From the NCBI RefSeq assembly GCF_947242115.1, contig NC_074716.1, positions 18,380,590 through 18,444,589 of the forward strand: DNA of 64,000 nt. Reading direction: 5' to 3'. This DNA is from Biomphalaria glabrata (taxonomy: Eukaryota; Mollusca; Gastropoda; Planorbidae). The notes beneath the pieces are model-generated. The model saw nothing but the letters and a program-made list of their open reading frames with translations. It was not told the DNA's origin and did no database searches. This document shows, piece by piece, positions 34,876-46,400 of this stretch. The translations under genes were made by a program, and so were the position numbers. Position 1 is the first letter of the stretch, and each line of letters starts with the position of its first letter.

Positions 34876-35244
34876 TGTCTTCTTTACTCTGAACGTGCAA
34901 TTGATAATGTCTTGACACAACTGAGCTTCAGGTTGAACTAGTTTCACTCTGCTTTATCATAATCTGCCTCAAGTTCCCAATGGCGAACATTCAATGAATT
35001 TTATTGGGTTGAGAAATGTTCCAAAAGTGCACAGTTATGTGTAACATAAGTCTAAAGTTTTTTACCACTGTTTGCTTATCTTTTGGTAAGGATCTCAATA
35101 GTTTCACATTTTTCATTGCACATCAAATTATGTCTGTGGTGCATTTGTGACGATATGCCCCTGTAACTCTACGCCCAGCCTAACCCTACATCTATCTAAT
35201 AGCATTCTATCACAGGATAAATGTTTCCGTTTGATAAAACCATA

Positions 35245-35350
35245 ATGATTATTCTACAGGACATGATTATTCTACAGGACATGCTTATTCTAAAGGACAT
35301 GCTTATTCTACAAGACATGATTATTCTACAGGACATGATTATTCTATATG
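35245..35350. repeat. 18-bp tandem repeat, about 6 copies
   Basis: The unit is 'gattattctacaggacat' with single-base variants. Confidence 0.9.
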
Positions 35351-35639
35351 AAGTACGCTTGGAACAGAAACAAAATGAAACATTGATTAAAGCGTCTGAA
35401 AAACAAAAGAATTACAAAGTATTTATAATTCTAGCACCTAGGTATCCCCCCTCCCTCCCCCGGGCATATTTTGTCCTTTTTTTTTACATTTTTGTAAAAC
35501 AAATAGATTGATTTTCTCTACACACTGAGCTGTGCCCTGCAAATGTATGTGGGAGAATGCTGTCAATGAAATCTGTATCTCATGACTTGATCCATTTCTA
35601 TAAAGTTGTTTGTAAACTGATAAGCAAAGATTTTATAAA

Positions 35640-35800
35640 TAGACTCTGTCTGGGCGTGTGGTATGAGCTCAGGAATGTCGTCATGATGATCATGATGGCC
35701 CAGGGTTTGAACCCTGAAGGATGCCATATCCCGTCTTCCTGCGTGAGGTTTGGGCTAGGAAGTAATAATCTTGAATTATGAAGGAGCATCCGAATCAAGC
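35640..35800 (+). mobile_element. tRNA-derived SINE, second family
   Basis: An internal promoter-like B box (GGTTTGAACCC at about 35704-35714) follows an A-box-like 'tggtatgagctcagg'. The body 'gtcttcctgcgtgaggtttg' plus 'ctaggaagtaataatctt' and the ending 'gaaggagcatccgaa' resemble the fragment at 42895-43065. This gives two copies of one short family. Confidence 0.5.
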
Positions 35801-36255
35801 ATCCGAATTACGTACAGTTAAATAGAACAAAACTATAGACTAATAGTCAATGAGGCCTACAATTTTAAATGAAAAAAAAAATGGACCTCATTCACCAATC
35901 GTAAACAAACAATATTTTATCACGTCATCATATTGATAAAACAACGAAAAAACTGTCACGTGACAGCCACTGTGTATTAAGATTAGATCGTAATTTGTAT
36001 AGAAGAGATAGAGAACCACGTGGCAAAATTCGATCAAATAAAAGAGTCTAGATCTGTGGTCTTCAACCTTTTTTGACCAACCGCTCCCTTTTCGTATATT
36101 TTCTCTTTAAAAAATACTTCAGCGCCCCCTGCCGGACCAACACCAATAATGAAAAGCGAGAACGCTCATTTAAATGAATTAGGATTGATTCATCCTGTAT
36201 TTCATTCCATTCTGTCACTAACAGATTGTTAATTTGTGAACTACTATACAAAAAC

Positions 36256-36975
36256 TACTAAAACAAATTAATTCCACTTATCTTATTCATGGCAAACCAG
36301 TAACACAGACTAAAAACGCAAAATACCTAGGTGTTATAATAAATGAAAAACTGTCATGGAATCCACATATTGATGAAACTACAAAAAAATCAAACAAAGC
36401 ATTAGGATTTATTAAAAGAAATTTCTATAAATCAAATAAGAACATAAAACTAAAATGTTATTTAACCTTGGTTAGGCCGATAATAGAATATGCATCCTCT
36501 GTTTGGGACCCCTCAACTCAAGAAAACATTAAGAAACTAGAACAGACACAAAATAGAGCAGTGCGATTCATAACAAACGAATATTCACATTTGACTAGAG
36601 TAACACCTTTAGTAAAATCACTAAATTTAGAAAGCCTTCAGGACAGAAGGCTCAAAAGTAAAGTAGCAATAATACATAAAACACTGAACCATAATCTTCA
36701 AATACAAAAACAAAATTTAATAAAATACTCTGAAAGACACAAAGATAAAGGCACATTCCTCCTCCCATATGCTAGGACAAATTTGTACAAATACTCCTTC
36801 TTCCCTAGTGCTATTAGAGCATGGAATGGGTTGCCTGAGCTAGCCAGGAAAACCAGTGACTTGGCAGAATTTAAGTCATTGGTTAATATGCATGACTAAA
36901 TGCATGACGCGTAGGATGCGGTCATCTTCTTTTTTGAAGTAACGTCTGTATTATATAAGATAAGAAAAAAAGGAT
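36256..36975 (+). mobile_element. CR1/Jockey-group LINE, 5'-truncated copy 2
   Basis: The plus strand encodes the same C-terminal reverse-transcriptase region as copy 1 and continues to the natural end: YLGVIINEKLSWNPHI, YLTLVRPIIEYASSVWDP, LEQTQNRAVRFI, then SFFPSAIRAWNGLPELA and a stop at 36897-36899. The 3' untranslated tail contains 'gaagtaacgtctgtattata' and ATAAG units. It is truncated at its 5' side at almost the same point as copy 1. The frame is open throughout, so this copy is younger or less damaged. Confidence 0.88.
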
Positions 36976-38185
36976 GTAAAATAGCTTCTAGAGATTACAC
37001 ATAATAATTCCTCTCATTGTCAGGACTTTTTTCCCCAACTCGTTTAATAGTTCAAATTATTGAATATAAATTGTTTTAGGTTTAATTTCAAACTAAATAT
37101 AATGGAACTATTATTTATGTTGAATTCACACAAAACTAACTTAAGCTACCGGAAAACTGGTGTCTCATGCAGTTCGACAATATTAGAAATGTCAGGCTTT
37201 AAAAAGTCAAAGCAAGGTGAAAGCCTCCTGTACTGGCTACATCCCACCTAGTTCTTGGCTAAATCATGACGTTTGTTACGGCACTCTATCCAGTTTCAAC
37301 AATTTATGTTGAAGGAAATACTAAAAGATAAGAATTCCATTTTTGACCACAGTTTTGGTATCTAATTTAACCGGAACATTTCAATGCAGCCATATCTGTG
37401 TCGTGCCTACTATTTTGAAATTCTTTTTACTGATGACATTATTAGTAACTCTATTTTTTCCTGTTTAAAAAAATAAGTCGTCCATGCTTAAAAGATTAAA
37501 TTGATGACATCACTAGAAGTGAGTTACCATTTCTACATTGAGCATTGCTAGGTGAGTAACCAAGACATCGATGTTCTCAGGCAGTAATTCATTGGTGATC
37601 AAACCAGTTCTGAGAGATTGCAAAACTCTTTTCATTAGGACAAAAAAAATTTAATGTCTCATTAAAAGAGTTTTGAATCAACACAGGTCTGTTTCTTTCC
37701 TTTCAGGTTCCTTTAATTCATTTGCTTTAGATGCCTGCCATGTCAAACATTTCTTAACCTCCTTTAAATCAAATAATGAAACCTCTTGTTTCTTGAACAA
37801 TTCTTCAATTAAATTCAAGAGCTCAACAAAGCGAGTATGACTTATTCCCTAAGGCAAGCCAGCAAACCTCAATGAATCATTTGTTTCACTGTTGAAAGAT
37901 GTTCAAGATGTTTTGATTCTATTTTTAGACCGATGAAAGATGTCACGGTCTAAAACTTTGAGCAATTATAAACATTTAGGATAAAGCATTTGAAGGGTCC
38001 AACCCCTGATGAAACCCCATCACTTGCATAAGCTACATAATTTTGTAAGTGTTTTTCAATATTTACAAAAGAAAAGTCTTTACTAAAGTAAAAATAAATT
38101 TATCTTTTGTATTACACAACATTTCTTATCGTTCAGAAAAAAAAAACAAGTCCTCATTAACATCACGAAAACATCGTACACAAAC

Positions 38186-38260
38186 AAGGTAACACATTAT
38201 AAAAACATGGTCCATTACAAGGTAACACATTATAAAAACATGGTCCATTACAAGGTAACA
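38186..38260. repeat. 33-bp tandem duplication
   Basis: Two perfect units of 33 bp containing 'aaggtaacacattataaaaa' plus the start of a third. Confidence 0.92.
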
Positions 38261-39320
38261 ACAAATAATTATACATTAATCACAAAGATGGAACGTTCAA
38301 TTTGTAACATCATGAGACTTCCGTTTGTTTTGTAAATCAGTTCTGCAATTGTGTAAGAGGCTAAAACATAAAGTAAAAGGACCAGATATTTGGGCGATAC
38401 ACACATGTCGGTCAAGGCACGTAGAAAGGCTTAGATTTTTTTCGAGCAACATTTCAACATCTTGCATGATATTACAATACATCATGATGTACACACACTT
38501 TGCAAACTTTGTATGCCTACACACACAATAATTCTAATAACTGCAGGATATCTGAAACGGTTTTAAAGATAGAACATCCTTCTGTGCGACCCATCTGATA
38601 GCGATAACCTGTCCAATAGCCGCTTCTCTCTCTGAAACACTCGGCAAAATGTTCTTAATAGTTTACTATTGCCAATGTTATCCCTTTTTTCTAACCAACC
38701 GCGTCATACAAAATAGAAAGTCGAATACGGAGGGAGGAACCTTTTCAAAAGTTCATGCTTTTGTTCATTTCTGAACCTAGTCGTCAAAATGGCAGAAGAT
38801 ACTTCGAGAGCACTGACATTTGGCCCCTCATCAAACAGAACGTCTGCCAGGAATAGTAAAACGTAATGGTGTGTACAAAATGAAACCACAACTCATCACC
38901 CGGGTTTTCAAAAAAGCTTTAGATAATGGTTGTAAGTATGATTTCAAAGATATAATTTAAATAGTCTTTCCACCGAAGGCTTCTGAGTTAACCACTTGGT
39001 TTTTACATAGCCCGAAATTCTACTATATTCTAAATGGACAAATATTTGCTTTTTACGTTTAAAGATTTCCCGCGAAGGGTGCAACAAAGAATTAGCTATA
39101 TCATCAGGGGAAACAATTTCACTTTATAGTGGGCTCGAAGCATCCATGAACACTGTCAAAAACTGGACATCACTAGCTGGTGCTTTGCTTTGTTAAGTTT
39201 ATAGTGTCCGAACCTTTAGTAACGATTGCTTCACATTTGGTTCTTGCAAATGTCTATTTTGTCATCCATTTCTTAGCAATATCGAAGTGCAGTCCATTGG
39301 CTGAAAACTATAGGATAGGC

Positions 39321-39515
39321 CAGCGGTTCTCGACCTTTTAAGCTCGGCGACCCCTTTTTACAATCCCCCACTCTGCCGCGACCCCCACCCACCCTCACAC
39401 ATACAGCAATAGAAAAGTAGACAATAGCATTCCACATTTTGATGGTCTTAGGCGACCCCTGGTAAATCGTCAATCGACCCATAAAGGGGTCGCGACCCAC
39501 AGGCTTTTTTTTAGG
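39321..39515 (+). mobile_element. hAT-type MITE, right end incomplete
   Basis: Starts CAGCGGTTCTCGACCTTTTA and carries the typical 'ggcgacccc' and 'aaaggggtcgcgacccacag' blocks of short hAT (Charlie-like) elements. The expected complementary end after 'cccacagg' is replaced by a T run, so the right terminus is lost. Confidence 0.6.
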
Positions 39516-39568
39516 TTTCGAATAAGAGAGTGAGTCTTTCTCAAAACAATTAGATCAATTATAAGTTA

Positions 39569-39880
39569 GGCCTGGGAGGCGCGGTGGCTGAGCGGTAAAG
39601 CGCTTGGCTTAAAAACAGGGGGCACCTCTGAGTCCACTCAGCTCTAATGGGTACCTGACATTAGTTGGGGAAAAGTATAGGCGGTTGGTCGTTGTGCTGG
39701 CTACATGACACCCTCGTTAACCGTAGGCCACAAAAACAGATGAACTTTACATCATCTGCCCTATAGACCACAAGGTCTAAAAGGGGAACTAGTTAGGCCA
39801 GGTTCACATCTAACTTTACATTCACTTTCACCTATCCTTTGATCTGCTGGACAGTTGGGGCACTACACAAGATCTGTTAA
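39569..39880 (+). mobile_element. tRNA-derived SINE, nearly complete
   Basis: The head 'ggcgcggtggctgagcggta' followed by 'aagcgcttggctt' is tRNA-like with a good A box. The B-box part is deleted. The body includes 'cacctctgagtccactcagc', 'gggtacctgacattagttgg', 'catctgccctatagaccaca', and the tail 'gacagttggggcactacaca'. It is the best copy of this family in the window. Confidence 0.8.
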
Positions 39881-40740
39881 CCTTCTTTCTCCATTCTTAT
39901 CTCTCATTTGCCTTTGATATAATTTCATTTGGATGTTCTTTCTGAAAATATTGAAGCCTGCCTGGGTGGACCTCTTCGGGGGCCGATTTTGAGTTTGTGT
40001 TTCCACACAAACTGTCTTTTGTAACCTTGTTTCTTTTAATATTGTTTGTTTCACAGCCTCAATGAAAAAATGTTTTTATGCAGAGTAGACACATTGGCAT
40101 TGACGTTGATCATGTGACCATTAGAACTCATGGAAAGAGAAGTAACTCTGCATTAATTAAACTGGAAAGTTTTTCTCTTCGACGACATTTGCCAATGTTT
40201 TCATTTTAAATAGAAGTTAAATATTGTATTGTATATTAAATATTGTATTTGATTGTAATCTTTATTGGCTTTAACATAAAAAATAACTATTACATATAAA
40301 TATAATAAACTTTTGTTTACTGGTAGACTTATATTGTAAATAAAATAAACTATAAATTAAAATGCTTTTTTTATTTTTGTTTATTTATCAATAGTAAGTG
40401 TTAAGACCAAAAGAGATATTAGAAATTTTCAACTTGCAGTTTTTTTTAAATTACCACAGGAAAAGGAAATTCCCGAACTAAAAAAGCATTGTTTCTGTTC
40501 TTAAATTAAAAGCAAACTAATTATAATTCAGCAGCGTTAACCTCTCATCTATCTAAAAAGACTTTTGTTTGTTTCAGAGCACCTCTTCTTTCATCTCCCA
40601 ACAACCCTTTGGTGCCCAGCGCCCCTGATTTCATGAAATTTATAATATTATATAATTATAATATATATATATATATAATATAGATCTACTAGGTGCCGGG
40701 GGAAGGGGCGTTTTCGCCCCGCAAGACCACTGATCTAGAT

Positions 40741-42640
40741 TCTAAATCCTAATATTAGAAACATAACAATTCAATAGATCTACTTACCTAGTCAGTCTCG
40801 AAGACAAGCCTTATTATTATTACCTATTCTAGTCTAGTTGCCATGTAACCATATGTTCCTTTAAAATTTTCACTTAATTAACGAGCTAATAAAATAAATA
40901 GGCTATATACACATCTGTTTATAAATTTACTAGACTAGCAGAGAGATCAATAATTAATCTTAATCTCATTACTTTACTAGGCCTAGATAAACGTTTATAA
41001 AGTGAATCTTGCACTAATTTATAGATTTGGATCTAGATCTAGTCAAGACATAAATAATGATAATAGATCTATATATAAACATTGGGTTATTGTCCTTTCA
41101 TTTTTAGTATTTAATCAGAATCTATTGGAAATTCCGCTGATACGGTGCAAGTCAATGAAAACAATTATAAGACTGCGTTTTATGTTAGTATAAATTTTAA
41201 TCTATACAATAGAAACGCGTTTTTTTTTTTCAAATACAGAGAATAATTAAGCAGTCTAAAATCACGTTTATAAACTTTAAAACTTTTTAAAATCATAGTT
41301 TAAAGTAAACATTAAAATTGAAGAAAAAAAAAAGGGCTACTATTTTTCCTTGTACCCGTCCGATTTCTTGGAAAGAGTATCCACTGAAAGAAGAACTCAA
41401 TTTCCCGTATTCATTGACTTCTGTTAAACGTTCGTTAGTACGTGTTGACAAAGTAAGCTTTATTTATAGTCACGACAGCGCAGTCCCGGTTTCGATTACT
41501 AATTATGCTGAGTAGACATGTAGATCAATATATGTATGGACCTTTTTTTTAGGGAGCTGCTATAGTTTTCTCTCTTGATACAAATTCTTTAAGAGTACGC
41601 CAGTCAGCCAGTCTATAACTATACTCTATACTATACTACGTACCGGTATAAGTCATAGAATATGAGACTTACTTGGTCTACTTAGTGTCACTTAATCTTA
41701 GAGTTAGAAATTGTGATAGATGGACCTTTTTAGGCTTAACAGCCTATATTTAAACTTATTACTATATTAGATAGATCTAGAGTCTATCTACTCTAGATCA
41801 AGATTTGCTTAAACTTTACTTAAAGATTGACAGCTAGTATCATATTTGACAGTTGCATATAATGATATAGTCATCGCGATGCAAAGATATAGATATATTA
41901 ATTTATGTAATTTATTATTTTAATCTATAGATCTAGATCTATTTAGATAGTAATTTTAAGTTCAGCCTATAATTTATTAGAGTCTAGTTATAATTTTAAT
42001 TATACAAAATATTTTAGCCTATGCTATAGTGCCTATATAGTCATTTTTATCAGGATATAGATCTCTAGTAATTTAATATTTGTTTCAAATGTAAGAGAAT
42101 TAAAAAGCTTCATTTGTAGGCCTAGATCTATGTTATAATATGAAAGATAGTTTAAGTGTATCTAGATCTATATATCTACATTAATTTATTGACTGCTAAT
42201 ACCAGATCTGGCTCAGGGAAGTACTGAAACAAATGATTGTGTCTGGCATGCTATTAGTTGATACAATTTTAATTTTAATTAATTTCCAAGCCAATGTATT
42301 TGTGATACTGGTCTATTATATGTGAACCAGTTTAAGACAAATACTGTATATTTGTTTGCTGATAGTTTATTGAAGGCTAATAAACATCAAAGATAACTAA
42401 AAATAATGTAAAGTGAAAAAAGATTGAGTAAAAAGAACTATTCACCTGATGTTTATGAGAAAGAAAGATCAATGTATTTTCAGTATAATTTTGGCAACAA
42501 ATAGTACATTCTAAGTCAAATAAATTATTTATAGAGACAAATCTGATTATGTATTTCATTTTTAAAAATACACCTAACTGCCTTATATCTGGAAGATTAT
42601 TTACTACATTCCATTCCAAATAATATCCCTACACATCCCC
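40741..42640. other. upstream region of gene B, no gene recognised
   Basis: AT-rich with repeated 'tctagat' words. A donor-like AAAGTAAGC lies near 41449-41457, which could end a first non-coding exon of gene B, but this is only a motif match. Confidence 0.3.
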
Positions 42641-42649
42641 ACCCAAATA

Positions 42650-42848
42650 TCCCAGTTTATGTGGCCAGCACAACGACCAACCACTATTACTTTTCCCCAA
42701 CAAACTTCAGGTATCCATTAGTAGCTTGGTGGACTAAGAGGTGCCCTTAAGATCCTGAAATAAAAATCCCAGTCTTAATCAGGATTCAAACCCGGAATCC
42801 CCCCTCCGTTTGGAAGTTAAGTGTTTTACCACTCAGCCACTGGGCCTT
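42650..42848 (-). mobile_element. tRNA-derived SINE, 5' two thirds
   Basis: On the minus strand the head 'ggcccagtggctgagtggta' and a B box (GGGTTTGAATCC, about 42781-42792) are both present. They are followed by 'gactgggatttttatttcag', 'cacctcttagtccaccaagc' and 'gtggttggtcgttgtgctgg'. This copy keeps the B-box region that the 39569 copy lost. Confidence 0.8.
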
Positions 42849-42894
42849 CAATATTTTGATGTTAGGAATAAAAATTGCTTGAATTAGTATCCTA

Positions 42895-43065
42895 TTGCAG
42901 CTCAATGGCTGGCTAGTCATATGTTATGCAGTTCGGATTGTCTTCACATAGGTCCTGAGTTTAACCTTGTTTGACAACATCCCCTGCTATCCTGCTATAT
43001 AGCGCTAGGGCATAATCTTTTTTTTTCTGAAGGAACATCTGAAAATGTATAAACATTTTTATTTT
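42895..43065 (+). mobile_element. SINE fragment, second family, diverged
   Basis: Shares with 35640-35800 a degenerate B-box region ('cctgagtttaacctt'), 'catcccctgctatcctgc' and the ending 'ctgaaggaacatctgaaaat'. It is strongly diverged. Confidence 0.4.
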
Positions 43066-43254
43066 AATTTATTATTTATATTTATCTGTTTTCTTTAAAG
43101 TCATTTATTTCAACAATTTATTTGAGGACTTGTGATAAACATACCATTAAATAAAAGTTCTTTTTTTTTTTGGTACCATATAGAACTAATGTTAGTATGT
43201 AGCATGATAGTGTTTGAAGTTTTTATAATTATGCGTTGTTTTTCTTGATGTTTC

Positions 43255-43257
43255 AGA
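43255..43257 (+). other. candidate splice acceptor upstream of gene B start
   Basis: The tract TTGTTTTTCTTGATGTTTCAG ends at 43256, 183 nt before the ATG. An in-frame TAA lies between them, so the start codon is in this exon and the sequence between is 5' UTR. Confidence 0.55.
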
Positions 43258-43438
43258 GAATATCCAAATTCAAAGACAGCTTTTTTTTATTGAGTTTAGA
43301 GCTCAGTTTAAGACGATCAGCTGTAACAAAATGTTCATTCAAGCTAAACAATGTGAGGCTATTAAAACAAAGAAAGATTTTAATCAATGTACTCATTTCT
43401 CTTTCATTCAATGGTAGTAACTTCAAGAATTAGAAGAA

Positions 43439-46400
43439 ATGAAAAGAAGTGAATGTAGATCAGATTTAGGCAGACTTGTTGGGACTAGTCAAAATGAACT
43501 GAACAATTTTGAGCACAGCAATGATCACCAACCTTCCGTCTCACACAAAGAATGTGCAGCACTATGTTCTAAACCTAGTCAACAGATATCCAATGAATCA
43601 TTAAGTTTTAACTCTATTAAACAAAGAAATAACAAAACAACAAATCTTAGTACTGGCAAACAAACAAATTATAAGACACAAGCAGGCTTAAGTTCTAAAA
43701 TCCAAATGGATATAAAGGCTCCTAATTTTAATTCTAATAAACAAATAGGAAACATAAGACTAGATCCTAATTCAGAAAAGCCAGAAGGAAACAGAAGACC
43801 ACTTTCTAATTCAGATAGACTGAGTAGAACAAAAGCTTCAGATCTGAAGTTACTTACTGATAATTCTGATTGGACAACAAAATCTGTTTTTATAATTCAC
43901 AAACAATTTGAAAATGCCTCACAACTTAAAGAGAAAATGTGTTCATATATACAGAAAACTAACACCCTTTTCCAGCCAACTATCATTGATGATTCCATCA
44001 TCTGCAGTGAATATAAAAGTTTATGCACTGTTGCTTTAATGACTGTTAGTAAAGAGAAAGCTGTAAATTTTGTCATAGACTTGCATAGAATTATACAAAC
44101 TAATTTAAAGGAAACAGTTCACTTTCAGATAGTTAGCACAAGAAATGCTAGTGACACAAAAACAATAAAAGACAATAAAAAGAAAAGTCAACATTCAAAA
44201 CCACCATCAAACCAAAGTGAATGCAAGAAAACAGATCAATGTTATCAAGTAGAGAAAAACATCAATGAGCCTTTACCAGTCCACAAAGATTCAGCTCTAA
44301 TGAGCTCAATACAAAATCAGCAAGCTCTTGTCACTCACTTACCATCTGTTCTTAAAGTTACACAGAAGACACAGTTAAAGTCTGATGTTTGTACACAGAA
44401 GACACAGTTAAAGTCTGATGTCCATATACAGAAGACACAATTAAAGTCTAATGTCCCTAAACAGAAGACACAATTAAAGTCTGATGCCCCTAAACAGAAG
44501 ACACAGTTAAATTCTGATGTTTATACACAGAAGACACAGTTAAAGCCTGATGTTTATACACAGAAGACACAATTAAAGTCTGATGTCCCTAAACAGAAGA
44601 GACAATTAAAGTCTGATGTCCATACAGAGAAGACACAGTTAAAGTGTGATGTCAATACACAGAAGACACAGTTAAAGTCTGATGTTTATACACAGAAGAC
44701 ACAGTTACAGACAAGTGACTATACACAGAAGACACAGTTAAAGTCTGATGTCCATACACAGAAGACACAGTTAAAGTCTGATGTCCACACACAGAAGACA
44801 CAAAAGTCTGATGTCCATACACAGAAGACACAGTTAAAGTCTGATGTCCATACACAGAAGACACAAAATTCTGATGTCTTTATAAAAGAAACTATAAGTG
44901 AGACAAAGGATCAATGTTTTCAGGACAAAGAGAATATAAATGATCTATCACCAAAAATCACTGATGCTAAAACTTCAATCTCTGCAACATCTATTCCTAC
45001 AATAATAGAAATTGAGATATTCTCTGGAAAATTAGACCTTACTTCAATTTTAAATCTTTTAGTTCCATTAAAGATGCCACATATAAAAGTAGACAATATC
45101 AGTGTAGAATCCTCCAAAAAGTCAAAAACAATTTGCAAACTAAATACACCCAGCAGGGCAGCAGCTAAAAGAATATCAAAGTTAATCAACAGTACTAAAT
45201 GTAAAGTACACATGAGGGCCTATATTCAAACAGAAAAGAAATGTCAACTAGTTCAGACCAAGCAAAACAAAGATAAACAAATAAAAGAAGACAGTTTTAA
45301 CCGTGCTGAAGCTAAACTAAACAGAATGAGAAAGGAGTTGTCCTTGTTACTGGAGTCTTTAAAGTCACAAAGTGTAGAGAAACATAATGAAAAAATCCAA
45401 TATTTGACCAAGCAGCTGGAAAAGTTATTTCAAATCGAGCACGAGCAAGAAGCAGATAGATATAAAGAAATTGTAATTTTAGATAAAATAGAAGAATTAG
45501 AAAAACAAAAAGAAGAGTTCCTCAAGCAGTGGGAAATACTCAACATGACTTCAGTAACTCGTACTCTGAATGATGCAGGGAGGACTGTAATGCGTCAAGT
45601 GGGTATTGAATGTAACAGATTAAAGATGGCTCTTCCAATGTATGCCAGGAGACAAGACATAATAGAGAAAGTGACATCAAACCAAGTCTCTGTCATTCTT
45701 GGAGAGACAGGCTCTGGTAAAAGCACCCAGCTGGTTCAATATCTTTATGAAGCTGGACTGGCCAAGGCAGGATCAATCGTATGCACTCAGCCCAGAAAAG
45801 TAGCAGCGATAACATTGGCGGAAAGAGTAGCAAAAGAAATGGTGGTCAATGTCGGTCAACTTGTTGGATACAAAACTGGTATCAAGAAAATGATTTCAAA
45901 ACGGGGCGACACAAAAATTATATTTTCAACAGATCATTGCCTACTGAATGAATGCCTAAAAGATAAACATTTCTCTGGCTATTCCTGCATCATTGTAGAT
46001 GAAGCCCATGAACGAAGTATTTATACAGATCTATTACTCAGCATGATCAAAACATGTTTACCTAAAAGACCTGACCTGAAAGTCATTGTCACATCTGCAA
46101 CCATTGACCCTGAAATATTCATCCAATATTTTCATTCGACTCCTGAGTTGCGTGTGTCTGGTAGGATGTTTCCAGTTGACATTGTTTACGATGACTGTGA
46201 CACTGATGTGGAGTTTGAGGACCACGAAAGAAAAGCTGTAGCTAAGGCCATTGAAGTCCACAGACATGAAGAGCCAGGCGATATTTTAGTCTTTCTTACC
46301 TCCCCTGTAGAAATTATGAAATGCTGTGAAGAATTCCAGAAGCAAATGCGAGGAGTAACCAATTTTAAATGTTTTCCTTTGCATGGACAACTTCCACCCG

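Larger units (their letters stand above)
36054..40732 (-). mobile_element. candidate composite hAT transposon with nested insertions
   Basis: The left end reads CTGTGGTCTTCAACC and the right end, on the other strand, CAGTGGTCTTGCGGG. Flanks are gtctagat (36046-36053) and atctagat (40733-40740), a 7-of-8 match as for an 8-bp hAT target duplication, though 'tctagat' is frequent in this DNA. Inside, broken minus-strand frames around 37500-37900 and 38300-38890 look vaguely like a decayed transposase. If it is one element, it has since received LINE copy 2 (36256-36975), a hAT MITE (39321-39515) and a SINE (39569-39880). Confidence 0.35.

Noticed and set aside
39569-39640. Functional tRNA gene
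   Set aside because: The A-box-like head is present, but the anticodon arm and B box are deleted and the sequence continues into a SINE body.
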